From Clostridium luticellarii (GTDB lineage Bacteria > Bacillota > Clostridia > Clostridiales > Clostridiaceae): a stretch of 58,558 nucleotides of DNA. Under the pieces are notes generated by a model, which was not told the DNA's origin, did not search any database, and saw only the letters and a list, made by a program, of their open reading frames with translations. This document shows positions 16,943-27,553 of this stretch, piece by piece. The stretch spans positions 1-58,558 of the forward strand of contig NZ_PVXP01000017.1 in assembly GCF_002995845.1 (NCBI RefSeq). Reading direction: 5' to 3'. The position numbers and the translations under genes were made by a program. Position 1 is the stretch's first letter. Every line of letters starts with the position of its first letter.

Positions 16943-17887
16943 TTGAGGAAGGATATGGAAAATATAATAGAAAATATATCAAAAGTTGTTGTTGGTAAAA
17001 AACTTGTGATTTTGGATATACTGGAAGCAATTTTGGCGGAAGGACATGTGCTTATTGAAGATGTACCCGGTGTAGGAAAAACTATGTTGGTAAAAGCTTT
17101 GAGTAAAAGTCTGAATTTAAATTTCAGCAGAATTCAATTAACACCGGATATACTGCCTTCTGACATATTGGGAGTGTCTGTTTACAATCCCCGAAATTAT
17201 GAATTCAATTTTAAGAAAGGTCCTATTTTTGCCAATATGGTTTTGGTAGATGAGATAAATAGAGCTTTGCCTAGAACTCAAAGTGCATTAATTGAAGTAA
17301 TGGAAGAAGGTCAGATCACCGATGGAAATAATACCTATTTATTAGATGCGCCATTTATGGTAATGGCTACAGAAAACCCATTGGAGTATTCTGGTACTTT
17401 TCAGCTGCCTGAAGCGGTGCTTGACAGGTTTATGATTAAAATATCTCTAGGATACCCCACAAAAAATGAAGAGATAAAAATGCTTTCCTCCCGTTCTGTC
17501 CATGGAAAAAGTCAATTGGACAGCATACTTCCTGTTATGGAACTTGATCAATTGAAGCAGCACCAGGAACAAGTTGGAAATGTGCATGTAAGCAGTGGGA
17601 TATATGAGTTTATAGTCAATATTGTCCAGAAGACGAGAAGCTGCAATGAATTGCTGTTAGGGGCATCTCCCAGAGCTTCCATTGCACTGTTGAAAATCTC
17701 AAAAGCAGCTGCATATGTACATGGGCGGAACTATGTAGTCCCGGATGATGTAAAGGAAAATATAAAAAAAGTACTTTCCCATAGAATAATATTATCGAAA
17801 GAAGAAAAATTCAATGGTACTGATACTTCGAAAATTATTGATAACATAATGAAAGAGGTAGCAGTACCTGATGTTAAATACGCATGA
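16943..17887 (+). CDS. MoxR-family AAA+ ATPase
   Basis: A 314-residue MoxR ATPase with Walker A EDVPGVGKTML (residues about 40-50), LTPDILPSDILG, Walker B MVLVDEINRALPRTQSALIE, ATENPLEYSGTFQLPEA and sensor 2 GASPRASIALL. I choose TTG 16943 because GGGAGGAG at 16929-16936 precedes it; the frame extends upstream through a hydrophobic stretch that overlaps the small peptide frame and lacks a better start. MoxR proteins act with DUF58 and transglutaminase-type membrane proteins as chaperones of an envelope complex. Its stop overlaps the DUF58 start. Confidence 0.88.
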   Translation: MRKDMENIIENISKVVVGKKLVILDILEAILAEGHVLIEDVPGVGKTMLVKALSKSLNLNFSRIQLTPDILPSDILGVSVYNPRNYEFNFKKGPIFANMVLVDEINRALPRTQSALIEVMEEGQITDGNNTYLLDAPFMVMATENPLEYSGTFQLPEAVLDRFMIKISLGYPTKNEEIKMLSSRSVHGKSQLDSILPVMELDQLKQHQEQVGNVHVSSGIYEFIVNIVQKTRSCNELLLGASPRASIALLKISKAAAYVHGRNYVVPDDVKENIKKVLSHRIILSKEEKFNGTDTSKIIDNIMKEVAVPDVKYA

Positions 17888-19023
17888 TAAAATTTAAAAT
17901 ATCGTTTATAGCTGTTTTAGCTTTACTGATTTCAGCTCATTATTTTTATGGGAAAGAAATAATTAACTCTTTACTTCTGGTATTCCTTTCAATACTATTT
18001 ATCTCATTTATTTCAATGCTTTTCTTAAAAAAATATATAGAGATCAATTTGTGTTTGGAAAGCAAAAAATTTTTTGTGGATGAACAGTCAAAAATCTATT
18101 TACATGTAAAAAATAGAGGCTTATTTTTTTATCCTGACATAGGTTTTTTATTTGATTTTTTTAATGTAAGAGAAAAATCAAGTGGAAGTTTTATTTTACC
18201 GCCGTTTAAAGAACTTAAAATTGAGTTGAATTGTGAATTTACTGACAGGGGAATTTATAGCTTGAAAAATTGTTTTTTGGAGGTAGGAGATATATTCCTG
18301 GTATCTTCGAGAAAAATGAATTTTAGCAATGAACATGATATAATTGTCTATCCCAAGAGGGTGAAACTGCCTTTGAAAATTGAGAGAATTATAGATAGAG
18401 CCAGTGAGTACTCAAAAAATAATATGAACTTCTATACTTCGGATACCTATTCATCTATTGATAAATATGCGGCAGGAGATAATTTTAAGGATATACACTG
18501 GAAATTAAGTGCTAAAATGAATGAACTGTATGTAAAAAAATTTGATACCGTAAAAAAGCAGGGTATTGAGATATATGTGGATATGACAGATTGCCTGATG
18601 CAGCCCAAGGCATTTCACAATATGACAGATGAAAATCTGGTTTCTTTTTCATTATCCATAATAAAATATTTGTTGTGGAAAGGTGAAACTATTTATGTAA
18701 ACATCGAAAATTTACAAAGCTCTGTTTTTAAATTGGACAAAATTGATGACTATTATTCTATCCTGTCATATTATCTAAAGCACAAAAGTATGGGGAAAAA
18801 TGATTTTTTCAATAAAGTACTGGGGAAAAAAATGCAAAATGCTGAAGTATACAGGTGTACTTATATAATAACTTATACTATATTGTCCCATAATGTGGAG
18901 GTACTTTCCAAAATAAAAAATAATTGTGAAGTTTTAATTGTTTTCGTCCTGGTAGATATTTCATATAAAATAAAAGAATTGTTGTCTCATAGTGGTATAG
19001 ATGTGGTGGTATTGACTGTTTAA
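17884..19023 (+). CDS. DUF58 domain protein
   Basis: A 379-residue protein with two N-terminal membrane helices (residues about 5-50), a beta-rich region, and the DUF58 core near residue 200: DKYAAGDNFKDIHWKLSAKM followed by ELYVKKFD. A VWA-like fold follows (EIYVDMTD). It sits between moxR and the transglutaminase gene, overlapping moxR by four bases, which is the normal order for this envelope-associated set. The exact function is unknown. Confidence 0.85.
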   Translation: MIKFKISFIAVLALLISAHYFYGKEIINSLLLVFLSILFISFISMLFLKKYIEINLCLESKKFFVDEQSKIYLHVKNRGLFFYPDIGFLFDFFNVREKSSGSFILPPFKELKIELNCEFTDRGIYSLKNCFLEVGDIFLVSSRKMNFSNEHDIIVYPKRVKLPLKIERIIDRASEYSKNNMNFYTSDTYSSIDKYAAGDNFKDIHWKLSAKMNELYVKKFDTVKKQGIEIYVDMTDCLMQPKAFHNMTDENLVSFSLSIIKYLLWKGETIYVNIENLQSSVFKLDKIDDYYSILSYYLKHKSMGKNDFFNKVLGKKMQNAEVYRCTYIITYTILSHNVEVLSKIKNNCEVLIVFVLVDISYKIKELLSHSGIDVVVLTV

Positions 19024-19036
19024 AGGATGTGGTATA

Positions 19037-21258
19037 TTGAGAAAAATTTATATTCCCATGGCTGTAGCAAATATTGTAATGATTATTATTTTAGTTGATA
19101 AATCTTATATTGTTGCAGATATTTCCTATAAAAATATTGCATTGGTATTTGCAGTAACTTTGACAGTGTTTGAGTTGACAGGGTACATCATAAATAAAAA
19201 TAACAAAATTTGTCTATTAGATAAAGTCTACCTACATAGCAATTCAAGTACATCATAAATAAAAATAACAAAATTTGCCTGCCCTTATTGATTGTATTTA
19301 TTGTATTAGCTGCAGTCATTTTCAGGTACTCTAATTTCATATCATATCTCGACAATTTAAAAAATTTAGCGACAAGAATAGATAATTTGACTAAAACAGC
19401 TTCTTCAGTTGATTTTTCATTGATCTACCCATTTTATGTTTTAATTATACCTATATTGACATTTCTTTATTTAATTCTATTTAAATTTAATTTGGGAACA
19501 GCAGCAACATTGATCAATACTTTAATATTGGTATTGTATGAGTTATTGGAATTCAATACAGCAGTGAAAACTGTATTGCCTTTATATATTTTTTCAGCTT
19601 ATATGAATTATAATCCATATAAATTCAGTGTAGAAGTAGAAAAAAATTATGCTAAAAATTTATTTCTCTACTATTTAATAATATGTATTGGATTTTCCTC
19701 AGTTATATATTGTTTTGTACCGGATACGTATGGAAAAGAAGCAGATGTCATTCAATATAAATTTAATAATATGATCAACAAAAACCAGGACAGTTCTCAT
19801 GATTTTGTCAGCATCGGTATAAATACAGGCAGAACATCTATTTTGGGAAAGAAACTGAAGACAAGTGATTATAAGCTTTCGCTGATAAGCGGGGATGTAC
19901 CTGATTATTTGAGAACCAAGGTATACTATAATTATAATCATGATAGGTGGACAGAAAGCAGGGATCTGATCTTATTGAGAGCTAGACATACATTGAATGT
20001 ATTGGATTCAGCATCACGCAGCGGACTCATTGAGAAAAATATTGAATACAATAGGGAAAAGACTTCAAAAATTAAAACTATTTCAGTTCAAAATTTGAAT
20101 GATGATTTCTATAATATTATGATATCACCTAATTTCATTACAGAGATAATCTCTTCGGAAAATTCAGATATTGTTATGTACAGTGATGAAAACTATCTTG
20201 CAGGACGGCATCAGACCAAATATGCCATAAACTTTTATGATTATGACGATATTGAGACTTTTGAGGATTATGCCGTGTCAAAATATAGTGAGGATATAAA
20301 TAGTGTTTACAAAAGCTATAATGTGAATGACAATGCCCTGAATTTTACCAGTTCGCAAAGAGTAAGGGAATTGGCAGATAAAATAACTCTCACGGCTTCC
20401 AACAATACTGAAAAATTGAAGCTTATTAAAAGTTATCTGATGAATAACTACAATTATAATTTACAGCCTGATAAAATGGAAAGCAATTCTACAGATTATG
20501 TTGATTTCTTTTTATTTGACGGAAAAGAGGGATACTGTACGTCTTTTGCTACGGCTGCTGTAATGCTGTGCAGAGCTGCCGGCATACCGGCTAGATATGT
20601 AGAGGGATTTAAAATAAGCGGGGAAAAGGATTATAAGGGCAGGTATATTTTAAGATCCTCTGATGCCCATGCTTGGTGTGAAGTACTCACCTCTGCAGAT
20701 AAAGGAACGTGGACAATATTGGACACCACTCCGGGTTATGGAGATAATGATGGGGTGAGCAGCACAGAAAACGCTGCTGCAGATAATGATTCTCAAAATA
20801 GCAGTGAGCAAAAACAGCCGCAGGAAGAACCTGTGAAAGAAGACAAGCGGACAAATACAGAGAAGAAAATTGAAAACGCCGGTTCCATTAAAAAATTTCA
20901 AAAATATAATTATATAGCTACAATAATATGTACAGCTGTTTTACTTGGTACAACCAAAATTTTAAGAAGAAAAATTATACTTAAAAACATAGTAAATAGT
21001 GAAGCTGTAATGCCATTGTATACTTTTGTATTGAAAAGATTAAAAACTATAGGGCTGTCAAAAAAAATCTATGAAACTGACAGGGAATTTGCTTTTAGAA
21101 TAAAAGATAAATTGGATATTAGAGATCTGGTAGAAGATGTATACAGAGAAATATACGGAGGTGAAAAGGTTAATTTGAATAAAAATACTGTCATATTGAC
21201 TGTAGAAAAAACGGTAAAAAGGAATTCAAACATTTTGAAATACTATATTTTTTTCTGA
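19037..21258 (+). pseudogene. Membrane transglutaminase, split by a 65-bp repeat-flanked insertion
   Basis: A first frame (19037-19258, 73 residues) and a second (to 21258) belong to one protein. Near 19184 a 33-bp sequence is present twice, at 19183-19215 and 19248-19280, with one mismatch and 32 bases between. The extra 65 bases shift the frame. Removing one unit joins ELTGYIINKNNK directly to CLPLLIVFIV and gives about 718 residues, the normal length. The second frame has no ribosome site. It contains the transglutaminase core EGYCTSFATAAVMLCRAAGI, DAHAWCEV and LDTTPGYGD (Cys-His-Asp triad) and a C-terminal membrane helix. It follows moxR and DUF58 as in the usual operon. Confidence 0.8.
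19183..19280 (+). repeat. 33-bp direct repeat pair disrupting the transglutaminase gene
   Basis: Copies at 19183-19215 and 19248-19280 begin GTACATCATAAATAAAAATA and differ at one base. The period is 65 bp, not a multiple of three. Recombination between the copies would restore the reading frame. Confidence 0.9.
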
Positions 21259-21294
21259 GATAAATTGTATAAGAGATAAATTTGTAAAAATGTA

Positions 21295-21353
21295 TTGACA
21301 AAGATAAAATTATTGTTAAAATAAAATTAGCACTCAAGTAATACAAGTGCTAA
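21295..21353 (+). promoter_or_regulatory. htpG promoter with CIRCE operator
   Basis: TTGACA (21295-21300) and TAAAAT (21317-21322) are 16 bases apart. Immediately downstream is TTAGCACTC (21327-21335), nine bases, then AAGTGCTAA (21345-21353). This is the HrcA-binding CIRCE inverted repeat with one deviation from GAGTGCTAA in the right arm. Confidence 0.9.
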
Positions 21354-21488
21354 CAAAATAGCCGGATGACCATAAATTCAAGAGTCATCTGATGAAATAT
21401 TGAATATTGGATTATATGATAATTGTGACAGTGGTTTTGTGCCCTGTCATTTAGATATTATTAGATATAACTGAAAGGAAATGATAAA

Positions 21489-23363
21489 ATGGCTGTAAAA
21501 CAATTTAAGGCAGAATCGAAAAGACTGCTTGATTTGATGGTTAACTCAATTTACACAAATAAAGAGATATTTTTAAGAGAACTTATATCAAATGCCAGTG
21601 ATGCAATTGACAAAAGTTATTATAGGTCGCTTGTTGATGAAAATGTGAACTTCAACAAGGAGGATTTTTTTATCAGAATTACTCCAGATAAGGAGAAAAG
21701 AACACTTACAATTACTGACACCGGTATAGGAATGACAGAGGAGGAACTTGAAAATAATCTGGGTACTATTGCAGAAAGCGGATCTCTGGCATTTAAAAGT
21801 GAAAATGACATAAAAGATGGTGTGGACATAATAGGTCAGTTTGGAGTTGGCTTCTATTCCGCTTTTATGGTATCTGACAAAGTGATTGTGAAAAGTCGTT
21901 CCGTTGACTCGGATAAGGCATATAAGTGGGAATCACAGGGTGCAGAAGGATATACCATTGAACCCTGTGAAAAGGAAACTGCGGGTACTGAAATTATATT
22001 GAAAATCAAAGAAAATACTGAAGATGAAAAGTATGATGAGTTTCTGGATGAATATAAAATTAAATCTTTGATAAAAAAATATTCCGATTTTATAAAATAC
22101 CCAATCAAGATGATGGTTAAAAAGAGCAGACCTAAAAAGGACAATGACAAAGAGCAGGAAGAGTATTTTGAGGATGAAACCTTAAACAGCATGGTTCCTA
22201 TCTGGAGAAAAAATAAAAATGAATTGAAGCCGGAAGATTATGATCAATTTTATATGGATAAGCATTTTGGATACGATAAGCCTCTCAGAGTGATACATTC
22301 CAGTGTAGAAGGTGTAGTCAGCTATAAAACACTGCTGTTTATTCCGGCCAGAGCACCTTATGATTTCTATACAAAGGAATTTGAAAAAGGACTTGAACTC
22401 TATTCAAATGGTGTTTTGATAATGGAAAAATGCGCTGATTTACTGCCGGATTATTTTAGCTTTGTCCAGGGACTTGTGGATTCGGCAGATCTTTCTCTTA
22501 ATATTTCAAGAGAACTTCTGCAGCACGACAGGCAGCTTAAATTCATTGCTAAGAGGATAAAGGATAAAATAAAGAGCGAACTTCTTTTGATGCTCAAAAA
22601 TGATCGTGAAAAATATATTGAATTTTACAACAGTTTTGGAAAACAACTCAAATATGGGGTTTATTCTGATTTTGGAGCCAACAAGGAAGTACTTCAGGAT
22701 CTGCTGATGTTCTATTCTTCCACGGAGAAAAAACTTGTAACGTTGGATGAATATGTTTCACGTATGAAAGAGGAGCAGAAATATATATACTATGCGGCAG
22801 GTGAGAACATAGAAAAAATTGAAAAACTGCCTCAAACAGAGCTGGTTAAAGACAAGAATTTTGAAATATTGTATTTTACCGATGACGTGGATGAATTTGC
22901 CATTAAAATGCTCATGAAATACAAGGAAAAAGAATTCAAATCTGTTTCCAGCAAAGATCTGGGTTTTGACTCTGATGATAAGGAAAGTAAAAAGGAAACC
23001 GAGGAAAATAAAGAACTGTTTGATTTTATGAAAGAGGTATTGAAGGATAAGGTAAAAGAAGTCAGGGCTTCAAATAGACTCAAAACTCATCCTGTGTGTC
23101 TGGCAAATGAAGGTGAAGTTTCAATTGAAATGGAAAAGGTACTCAAGATGATGCCGAGCAACCAGAATATAAAAGCTGATAAAATCCTTGAAATAAATAC
23201 CAGCCATGAGATGTTCAAGGCTATCAAGAAGGCATTTGCAGAGGATAAGGACAAATTGAAGATGTACTCCAACCTGCTCTATGACCAGGCGCTTTTAATT
23301 GAGGGGCTTCCAGTAGATGATCCTGTGCAGTTTGCCAATAATGTGTGCAGTTTAATTAAATAA
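21489..23363 (+). CDS. htpG: HSP90-family chaperone HtpG
   Basis: A 624-residue cytosolic chaperone of normal HtpG length. The ATP-binding N-domain shows [23 protein letters not shown] and [13 protein letters not shown]; the middle domain has [14 protein letters not shown] and NISRELLQ with the catalytic arginine. GAAAGGA precedes ATG 21489. The CIRCE element upstream predicts HrcA-controlled heat induction, which is less usual than for groESL and dnaK but known for some Gram-positive htpG genes. Confidence 0.97.
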   Translation: MAVKQFKAESKRLLDLMVNSIYTNKEIFLRELISNASDAIDKSYYRSLVDENVNFNKEDFFIRITPDKEKRTLTITDTGIGMTEEELENNLGTIAESGSLAFKSENDIKDGVDIIGQFGVGFYSAFMVSDKVIVKSRSVDSDKAYKWESQGAEGYTIEPCEKETAGTEIILKIKENTEDEKYDEFLDEYKIKSLIKKYSDFIKYPIKMMVKKSRPKKDNDKEQEEYFEDETLNSMVPIWRKNKNELKPEDYDQFYMDKHFGYDKPLRVIHSSVEGVVSYKTLLFIPARAPYDFYTKEFEKGLELYSNGVLIMEKCADLLPDYFSFVQGLVDSADLSLNISRELLQHDRQLKFIAKRIKDKIKSELLLMLKNDREKYIEFYNSFGKQLKYGVYSDFGANKEVLQDLLMFYSSTEKKLVTLDEYVSRMKEEQKYIYYAAGENIEKIEKLPQTELVKDKNFEILYFTDDVDEFAIKMLMKYKEKEFKSVSSKDLGFDSDDKESKKETEENKELFDFMKEVLKDKVKEVRASNRLKTHPVCLANEGEVSIEMEKVLKMMPSNQNIKADKILEINTSHEMFKAIKKAFAEDKDKLKMYSNLLYDQALLIEGLPVDDPVQFANNVCSLIK

Positions 23364-23380
23364 TCTTATATTTTAGAAAA

Positions 23381-23416
23381 AACAGGCTCTTTGATTATCA
23401 GGGAGCTTGTTTTTGA
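23381..23416 (+). terminator. Rho-independent terminator after htpG
   Basis: AACAGGCTC pairs with GAGCTTGTT (one wobble) and is followed by TTTT. Confidence 0.75.
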
Positions 23417-23660
23417 GTTAGGGATTTTTTAAAATTGTTAGAATAATCAAATTACAACAACGAATATAACAATTATCTCACATTCTTAAATTTTTCTAAC
23501 AGAAAGGTTTATTTTATATACAAATATAAATGTGGATTTAAGCAGTTTTAAGGTGATATAGTAATAGAATAAAGGTTGGTATGATTATTGCTATAATAAA
23601 AATGAGAGGGAGTTTTGATTATTTTATTGATATGAAAGCGATTAAATAGTATACTTATTT

Positions 23661-23713
23661 ATAGTAGTAAATTTACTTCTATATCATATACATAATAGTA
23701 TTTTTACTACTAT
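23661..23713 (+). promoter_or_regulatory. Repeated palindromic sites before the BASS/LarA operon
   Basis: In the roughly 510-base gene-free stretch after htpG, ATAGTAGTAAA and TTTACTTCTAT form a palindrome at 23661-23682 (one mismatch). A second site, ATAGTA then TTTACTACTAT, lies at 23695-23713 and repeats the half-site TTTACTACTAT. Two such sites 20 bases apart look like an operator for a dimeric regulator, but no regulator gene is adjacent. The rest of this stretch shows nothing I can name. Confidence 0.4.
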
Positions 23714-23929
23714 GAGATTTCTCCGGAGAGACAAAAAGTTTATTTTATGTTGAATAAGCTTCAATATAGAGCTTTGAAAACGATTTATGATCAGCAATAC
23801 TTATAAAATTCCCAATATTCCGATACATAAAAAGGTGGTGATTCAGTAAAATATCAGGAATCTATTATTACTTAGTCCATTGATAATTTTGGAAATTATA
23901 TTTAAGAAATTGAAAAGGAGATTAGAAAA

Positions 23930-24904
23930 ATGATAAGAAAAATTTGCAAAATAATTACGGGATATTTTCCGGTATGGGTGGTCATTGGTTCAGTTTTATC
24001 CTTTATATTTCCAACCCATGTTAAGCCCTTAAGTGCCTATACTGCTTATTATCTGGGAACTGTAATGTTCTGCATGGGACTTACTATGACAACCAATGAT
24101 TTCAAATTGGTATTTTCTCGCCCGCTTGATGTACTGTGGGGTGTTGTACCGCGTTATCTCATCATGCCTTTTGTTGCATTTGCCATATCAAAGCTTTTGC
24201 ATTTACCGGCTCCTATAGCTGCTGGACTTATTTTGGTTGGATGCTGTCCAAGCGCTGTGGCTTCAAACCTTATGACATTTTTGTCCAAGGGGGATGAGGC
24301 TCTTTCAATCACGGTTTCAAGTGTGAATACGGTTCTGGCACCTATCCTTACACCGGCAATTTTTTTGATGCTTGCAGGATCCATGGTTAAAGTAAATGCA
24401 GCGTCAATGCTTTTGAGTATTGTAAAAAGTGTAGTTGTTCCAGTTTGTTTGGGAGTATTGCTCCGCAGAATTGCAGATAAACCTGTACAGAAAGTTGTAG
24501 AATTTGTACCTGTAGCATCTACAATTGCTCTTATGTTTATCATAACCACAGGTGTTGCAGTGAATGCAGAAAACCTTGCCAGTGTAGCATTTATGGCCTT
24601 CCTGGCAGTAGCACTTCATAATGCAACTGGATTGTTCCTGGGATATAATGCTGCACGTAGATTAGGCAAGCTCAGCAAGCGCAAATCCAAGGCAATTGCT
24701 TTTGAAATAGGCATGGAGAATTCAGGACTTGCAGTTACACTGGCTTTAATGAATCTAAATCCTCTAGCTGCTATTCCTGGTGCTATTTTTAGTGCTTGGC
24801 ACAATGTTACAGGTTCTGCCCTGGCAACCTACTGGTCCAATAGAGCGGAAAAGGATGATGCTGTAGATTCTGCAAAAATTAAAGCTGAAAGTTTAGAAAA
24901 TTAA
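23930..24904 (+). CDS. Bile acid:sodium symporter (BASS) family transporter
   Basis: A 324-residue membrane protein with about ten helices. YYLGTVMFCMGLTMTTNDFK, GCCPSAVASNLMTFLSKGD and FEIGMENSGLAVTLALMNL are the conserved BASS segments, the latter two forming the crossing-helix sodium and substrate site. Bacterial members carry pantothenate, 2-keto acids and other organic anions. It is followed after 26 bases by a LarA-family gene, so the cargo may be a hydroxy acid used by that enzyme; this is inference. Confidence 0.88.
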   Translation: MIRKICKIITGYFPVWVVIGSVLSFIFPTHVKPLSAYTAYYLGTVMFCMGLTMTTNDFKLVFSRPLDVLWGVVPRYLIMPFVAFAISKLLHLPAPIAAGLILVGCCPSAVASNLMTFLSKGDEALSITVSSVNTVLAPILTPAIFLMLAGSMVKVNAASMLLSIVKSVVVPVCLGVLLRRIADKPVQKVVEFVPVASTIALMFIITTGVAVNAENLASVAFMAFLAVALHNATGLFLGYNAARRLGKLSKRKSKAIAFEIGMENSGLAVTLALMNLNPLAAIPGAIFSAWHNVTGSALATYWSNRAEKDDAVDSAKIKAESLEN

Positions 24905-24930
24905 AATTTATTCTTGCAAGGAGGTTTAGT

Positions 24931-26184
24931 ATGCTTGATATAAAAATGCCGGTAATTCATAGAATAGTTACTGAAGAAAGCTGCAGCTGTTTGTCTGAAA
25001 AAGAAATAATTGAGATAGTTCAACATGGAATTGACAGAGAGCTTGAAGGAAAGGATATCAAAGGGAAAAAAATAGGTGTGCTGGCGGGAAGCAGAGGTAT
25101 ACGGGATGTTCAGCTCATTATAAAACAGGTTATAATCAATTTAAAAGCACATGGAGCTGATGTAATTGTTTTACCTGCCATGGGCAGTCATGGAGGTGCA
25201 ACAGCAGCAGGACAGCGTTCAATTCTGGATCATTACGGCATAAATGAAAAGGAGCTCGGAGTTCCCATAGTGTCAAATATGGAAGTGGAAACCATTGATC
25301 ACATAGGCAGGCAGCCGGTTTATGTAGATAAAAAGGTGCTGGATCTGGACTATATAGTTCCGGTAAACAGGGTCAAGGCTCATACTGATTTTCACGGTGA
25401 ACATGAAAGTGGAGTTATAAAGATGCTGGTTATTGGAATAGGGAAACAAGCACAGGCAGAAGCAGTACATCAGCACGGCGCCAATGGACTTAAAAATCTA
25501 ATTCCAAAAGTGGCCGAAAAGGTATTGGAACATATTCCTCTATTGGCTGCAGTGGCCATTGTTGAAAATAAGAGGGACATGACGGCAGCTGTGGAAGTAT
25601 TAAATGCCGGAAATATTTTTGAAAAAGATGCAGAACTTCTGAAGTATTCAAAGAAGTTGCTGCCTAAGCTGCCATTGAGCAATCTGGATGTTTTGGTAAT
25701 CAAGGAGATGGGAAAGAATATCTCTGGTGTGGGCATGGACCCGAATGTAATTGGCCGCATGAGAATTAATGGTATACCTGATGACCCGGGAACTGCAAGC
25801 AGAATTGTCATATTGGATTTAACGGAGGAATCTGAGGGAAATGCTCTGGGCATGGGTATTGCCGATGTGACTACAAAAAGGCTTTATGACAAGGTGGATA
25901 TCCAAAAGACTTACATGAATACCATAACTTCTGGATTTTTGGAGCGCTGTTTTATTCCGGTGGTAGCTCCTACAGACAAAGAGGCAATACGGATAGCTCT
26001 GCAGACTTGTGGACGAGCTGTAGATCAGGATACGGCACGTATTATGCTCATAGACAGTACTCTTGAGCTCTCACATATATATATATCTTCAGCGCTGCTG
26101 CCTGAAGTTCCCCCTGAATATAAAATTTGTGGAACGGACGTTACAGATGTATTTGACGGGAATGGAAATTTGACATTGTTTTAA
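24931..26184 (+). CDS. LarA-family (lactate racemase-like, DUF2088) protein
   Basis: A 417-residue protein close to LarA in length. MGSHGGATAAGQRSI near residue 90 and VNRVKAHTDFHGEHESGVIK near 150 contain the conserved histidines and lysine that in LarA hold the nickel-pincer cofactor. LarA homologues racemise or epimerise various 2-hydroxy acids. larB, larC and larE, needed to make the cofactor, are not in the window. GGAGG precedes ATG 24931. It is co-transcribed with a BASS transporter and ends before a strong terminator. Confidence 0.82.
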   Translation: MLDIKMPVIHRIVTEESCSCLSEKEIIEIVQHGIDRELEGKDIKGKKIGVLAGSRGIRDVQLIIKQVIINLKAHGADVIVLPAMGSHGGATAAGQRSILDHYGINEKELGVPIVSNMEVETIDHIGRQPVYVDKKVLDLDYIVPVNRVKAHTDFHGEHESGVIKMLVIGIGKQAQAEAVHQHGANGLKNLIPKVAEKVLEHIPLLAAVAIVENKRDMTAAVEVLNAGNIFEKDAELLKYSKKLLPKLPLSNLDVLVIKEMGKNISGVGMDPNVIGRMRINGIPDDPGTASRIVILDLTEESEGNALGMGIADVTTKRLYDKVDIQKTYMNTITSGFLERCFIPVVAPTDKEAIRIALQTCGRAVDQDTARIMLIDSTLELSHIYISSALLPEVPPEYKICGTDVTDVFDGNGNLTLF

Positions 26185-26209
26185 AAAATAATCTCCGCAG
26201 GATGTTAGA

Positions 26210-26249
26210 GGGACTGTTTCAAAATTTGAATTTTGAAACAGTCCCTTTT
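26210..26249 (+). terminator. Strong Rho-independent terminator
   Basis: GGGACTGTTTCAAAAT (26210-26225) pairs perfectly over 16 bp with ATTTTGAAACAGTCCC (26230-26245), followed by TTTT. Confidence 0.93.
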
Positions 26250-26332
26250 AGCATTAAAGCCGTTCTGGCATTATGATATAATGATCAATATATAGATGTG
26301 ATATTACTATATTTGAGTTGGAGGAAAAATCA

Positions 26333-27553
26333 ATGAGAATTTTACATACTTCTGATTGGCATCTGGGAAAAAATCTGGAAGGCCACAGCTGCATGGACGA
26401 ACAAGAAGCTTTTCTTGAAGACTTTGTGAGAATAGTAAATGAGAACAATGTGGATTTGGTTATCGTTGCAGGAGATATTTACGACAGCTATAATCCACCG
26501 GCCAGGGCTGAAAAAATGTTTTATGATACATTGAAAAAATTGTCCTCGGATGGAGAAAGAATAACTTTGGTTATATCCGGCAATCATGACAACCCGGATA
26601 GATTAGTGGCAGCAGGTCCTCTGGCAAGAGATCATGGAATCATAATGGTGGGTACACCGAAGTCCGTAATTCCCTGCGGAGATTATGGAAAGCACAAAGT
26701 TGTAGATTCCGGTGAGGGTTTTGTTGAAATTGAAATAAATGGGGAGAGAGCTGTGATCATTACAGTACCTTATCCAAGTGAAAAAAGATTAAATGAAGTT
26801 TTATACAATGAAATGGAAACGGAAAAAGACAAAGTCCTGTCCTACAGCCATAAAATCAAGACTCTATTTGACAACTTAAGTAAAAACTTTAGAGAGGATA
26901 CCATAAATATTGCGGTTTCCCATTTATTTGCAATGGGAAGTGACCAGGCCGGCTCGGAAAGAAACATTCAGCTTGGTGGAAGTTTTATTGTAGACGGAAG
27001 CTGTCTCCCTAAAAAAGCGCAGTACATTGCCCTGGGACACGTCCATAAACCTCAAGCAGTGCCCGGGACCGGAGGGAGGGCAAGATATTCAGGTTCCCCT
27101 CTGCAGTACAACAAAAAAGAAATTAGTTTTAAAAAGAAATGTTTTGTAATAGATGTAAAGGCAGGGGAGGACTGCAGTGTCAGGGAAGTTGAATTTAAGA
27201 CATATAAACCTATAGAAATCTGGAGATGTGCCAGTGTAGAGGAGGCTATCGAAAGATGTAATGAAAATAGTGGCAGCAGCTGCTGGGTCTATATGGAGAT
27301 AAGCACCGACAGATATATAAGGGAAGATGAAATAAAATTGATGAAGACTGCGAAAAAGGATATATTGGAAATTGTTCCTAAGATAACAGGTGAAAATTGT
27401 ATTGATGGGGATGTAGACAGTTTTTCACATAAATCCTTTGAGGACATATTCAGGGAGTTTTACATAAAGGAAAGAAAGGTAGAACCTGATCCGGAGATAA
27501 TAGACCTGCTGATGTCTATTATTGGGGAGGAGGATAATAATGAAACCAATTAA
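26333..27553 (+). CDS. sbcD: Exonuclease subunit SbcD
   Basis: A 406-residue Mre11-type nuclease. Metal-binding motifs are in order: HTSDWHLGKNLEG, VIVAGDIYDSYNPP, SGNHDNPDR and ALGHVHKPQ. With SbcC it processes DNA ends and hairpins. GGAGG at 26320-26324 supports ATG 26333. The stop overlaps the sbcC start by 14 bases, so the subunits are coupled. Confidence 0.95.
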   Translation: MRILHTSDWHLGKNLEGHSCMDEQEAFLEDFVRIVNENNVDLVIVAGDIYDSYNPPARAEKMFYDTLKKLSSDGERITLVISGNHDNPDRLVAAGPLARDHGIIMVGTPKSVIPCGDYGKHKVVDSGEGFVEIEINGERAVIITVPYPSEKRLNEVLYNEMETEKDKVLSYSHKIKTLFDNLSKNFREDTINIAVSHLFAMGSDQAGSERNIQLGGSFIVDGSCLPKKAQYIALGHVHKPQAVPGTGGRARYSGSPLQYNKKEISFKKKCFVIDVKAGEDCSVREVEFKTYKPIEIWRCASVEEAIERCNENSGSSCWVYMEISTDRYIREDEIKLMKTAKKDILEIVPKITGENCIDGDVDSFSHKSFEDIFREFYIKERKVEPDPEIIDLLMSIIGEEDNNETN

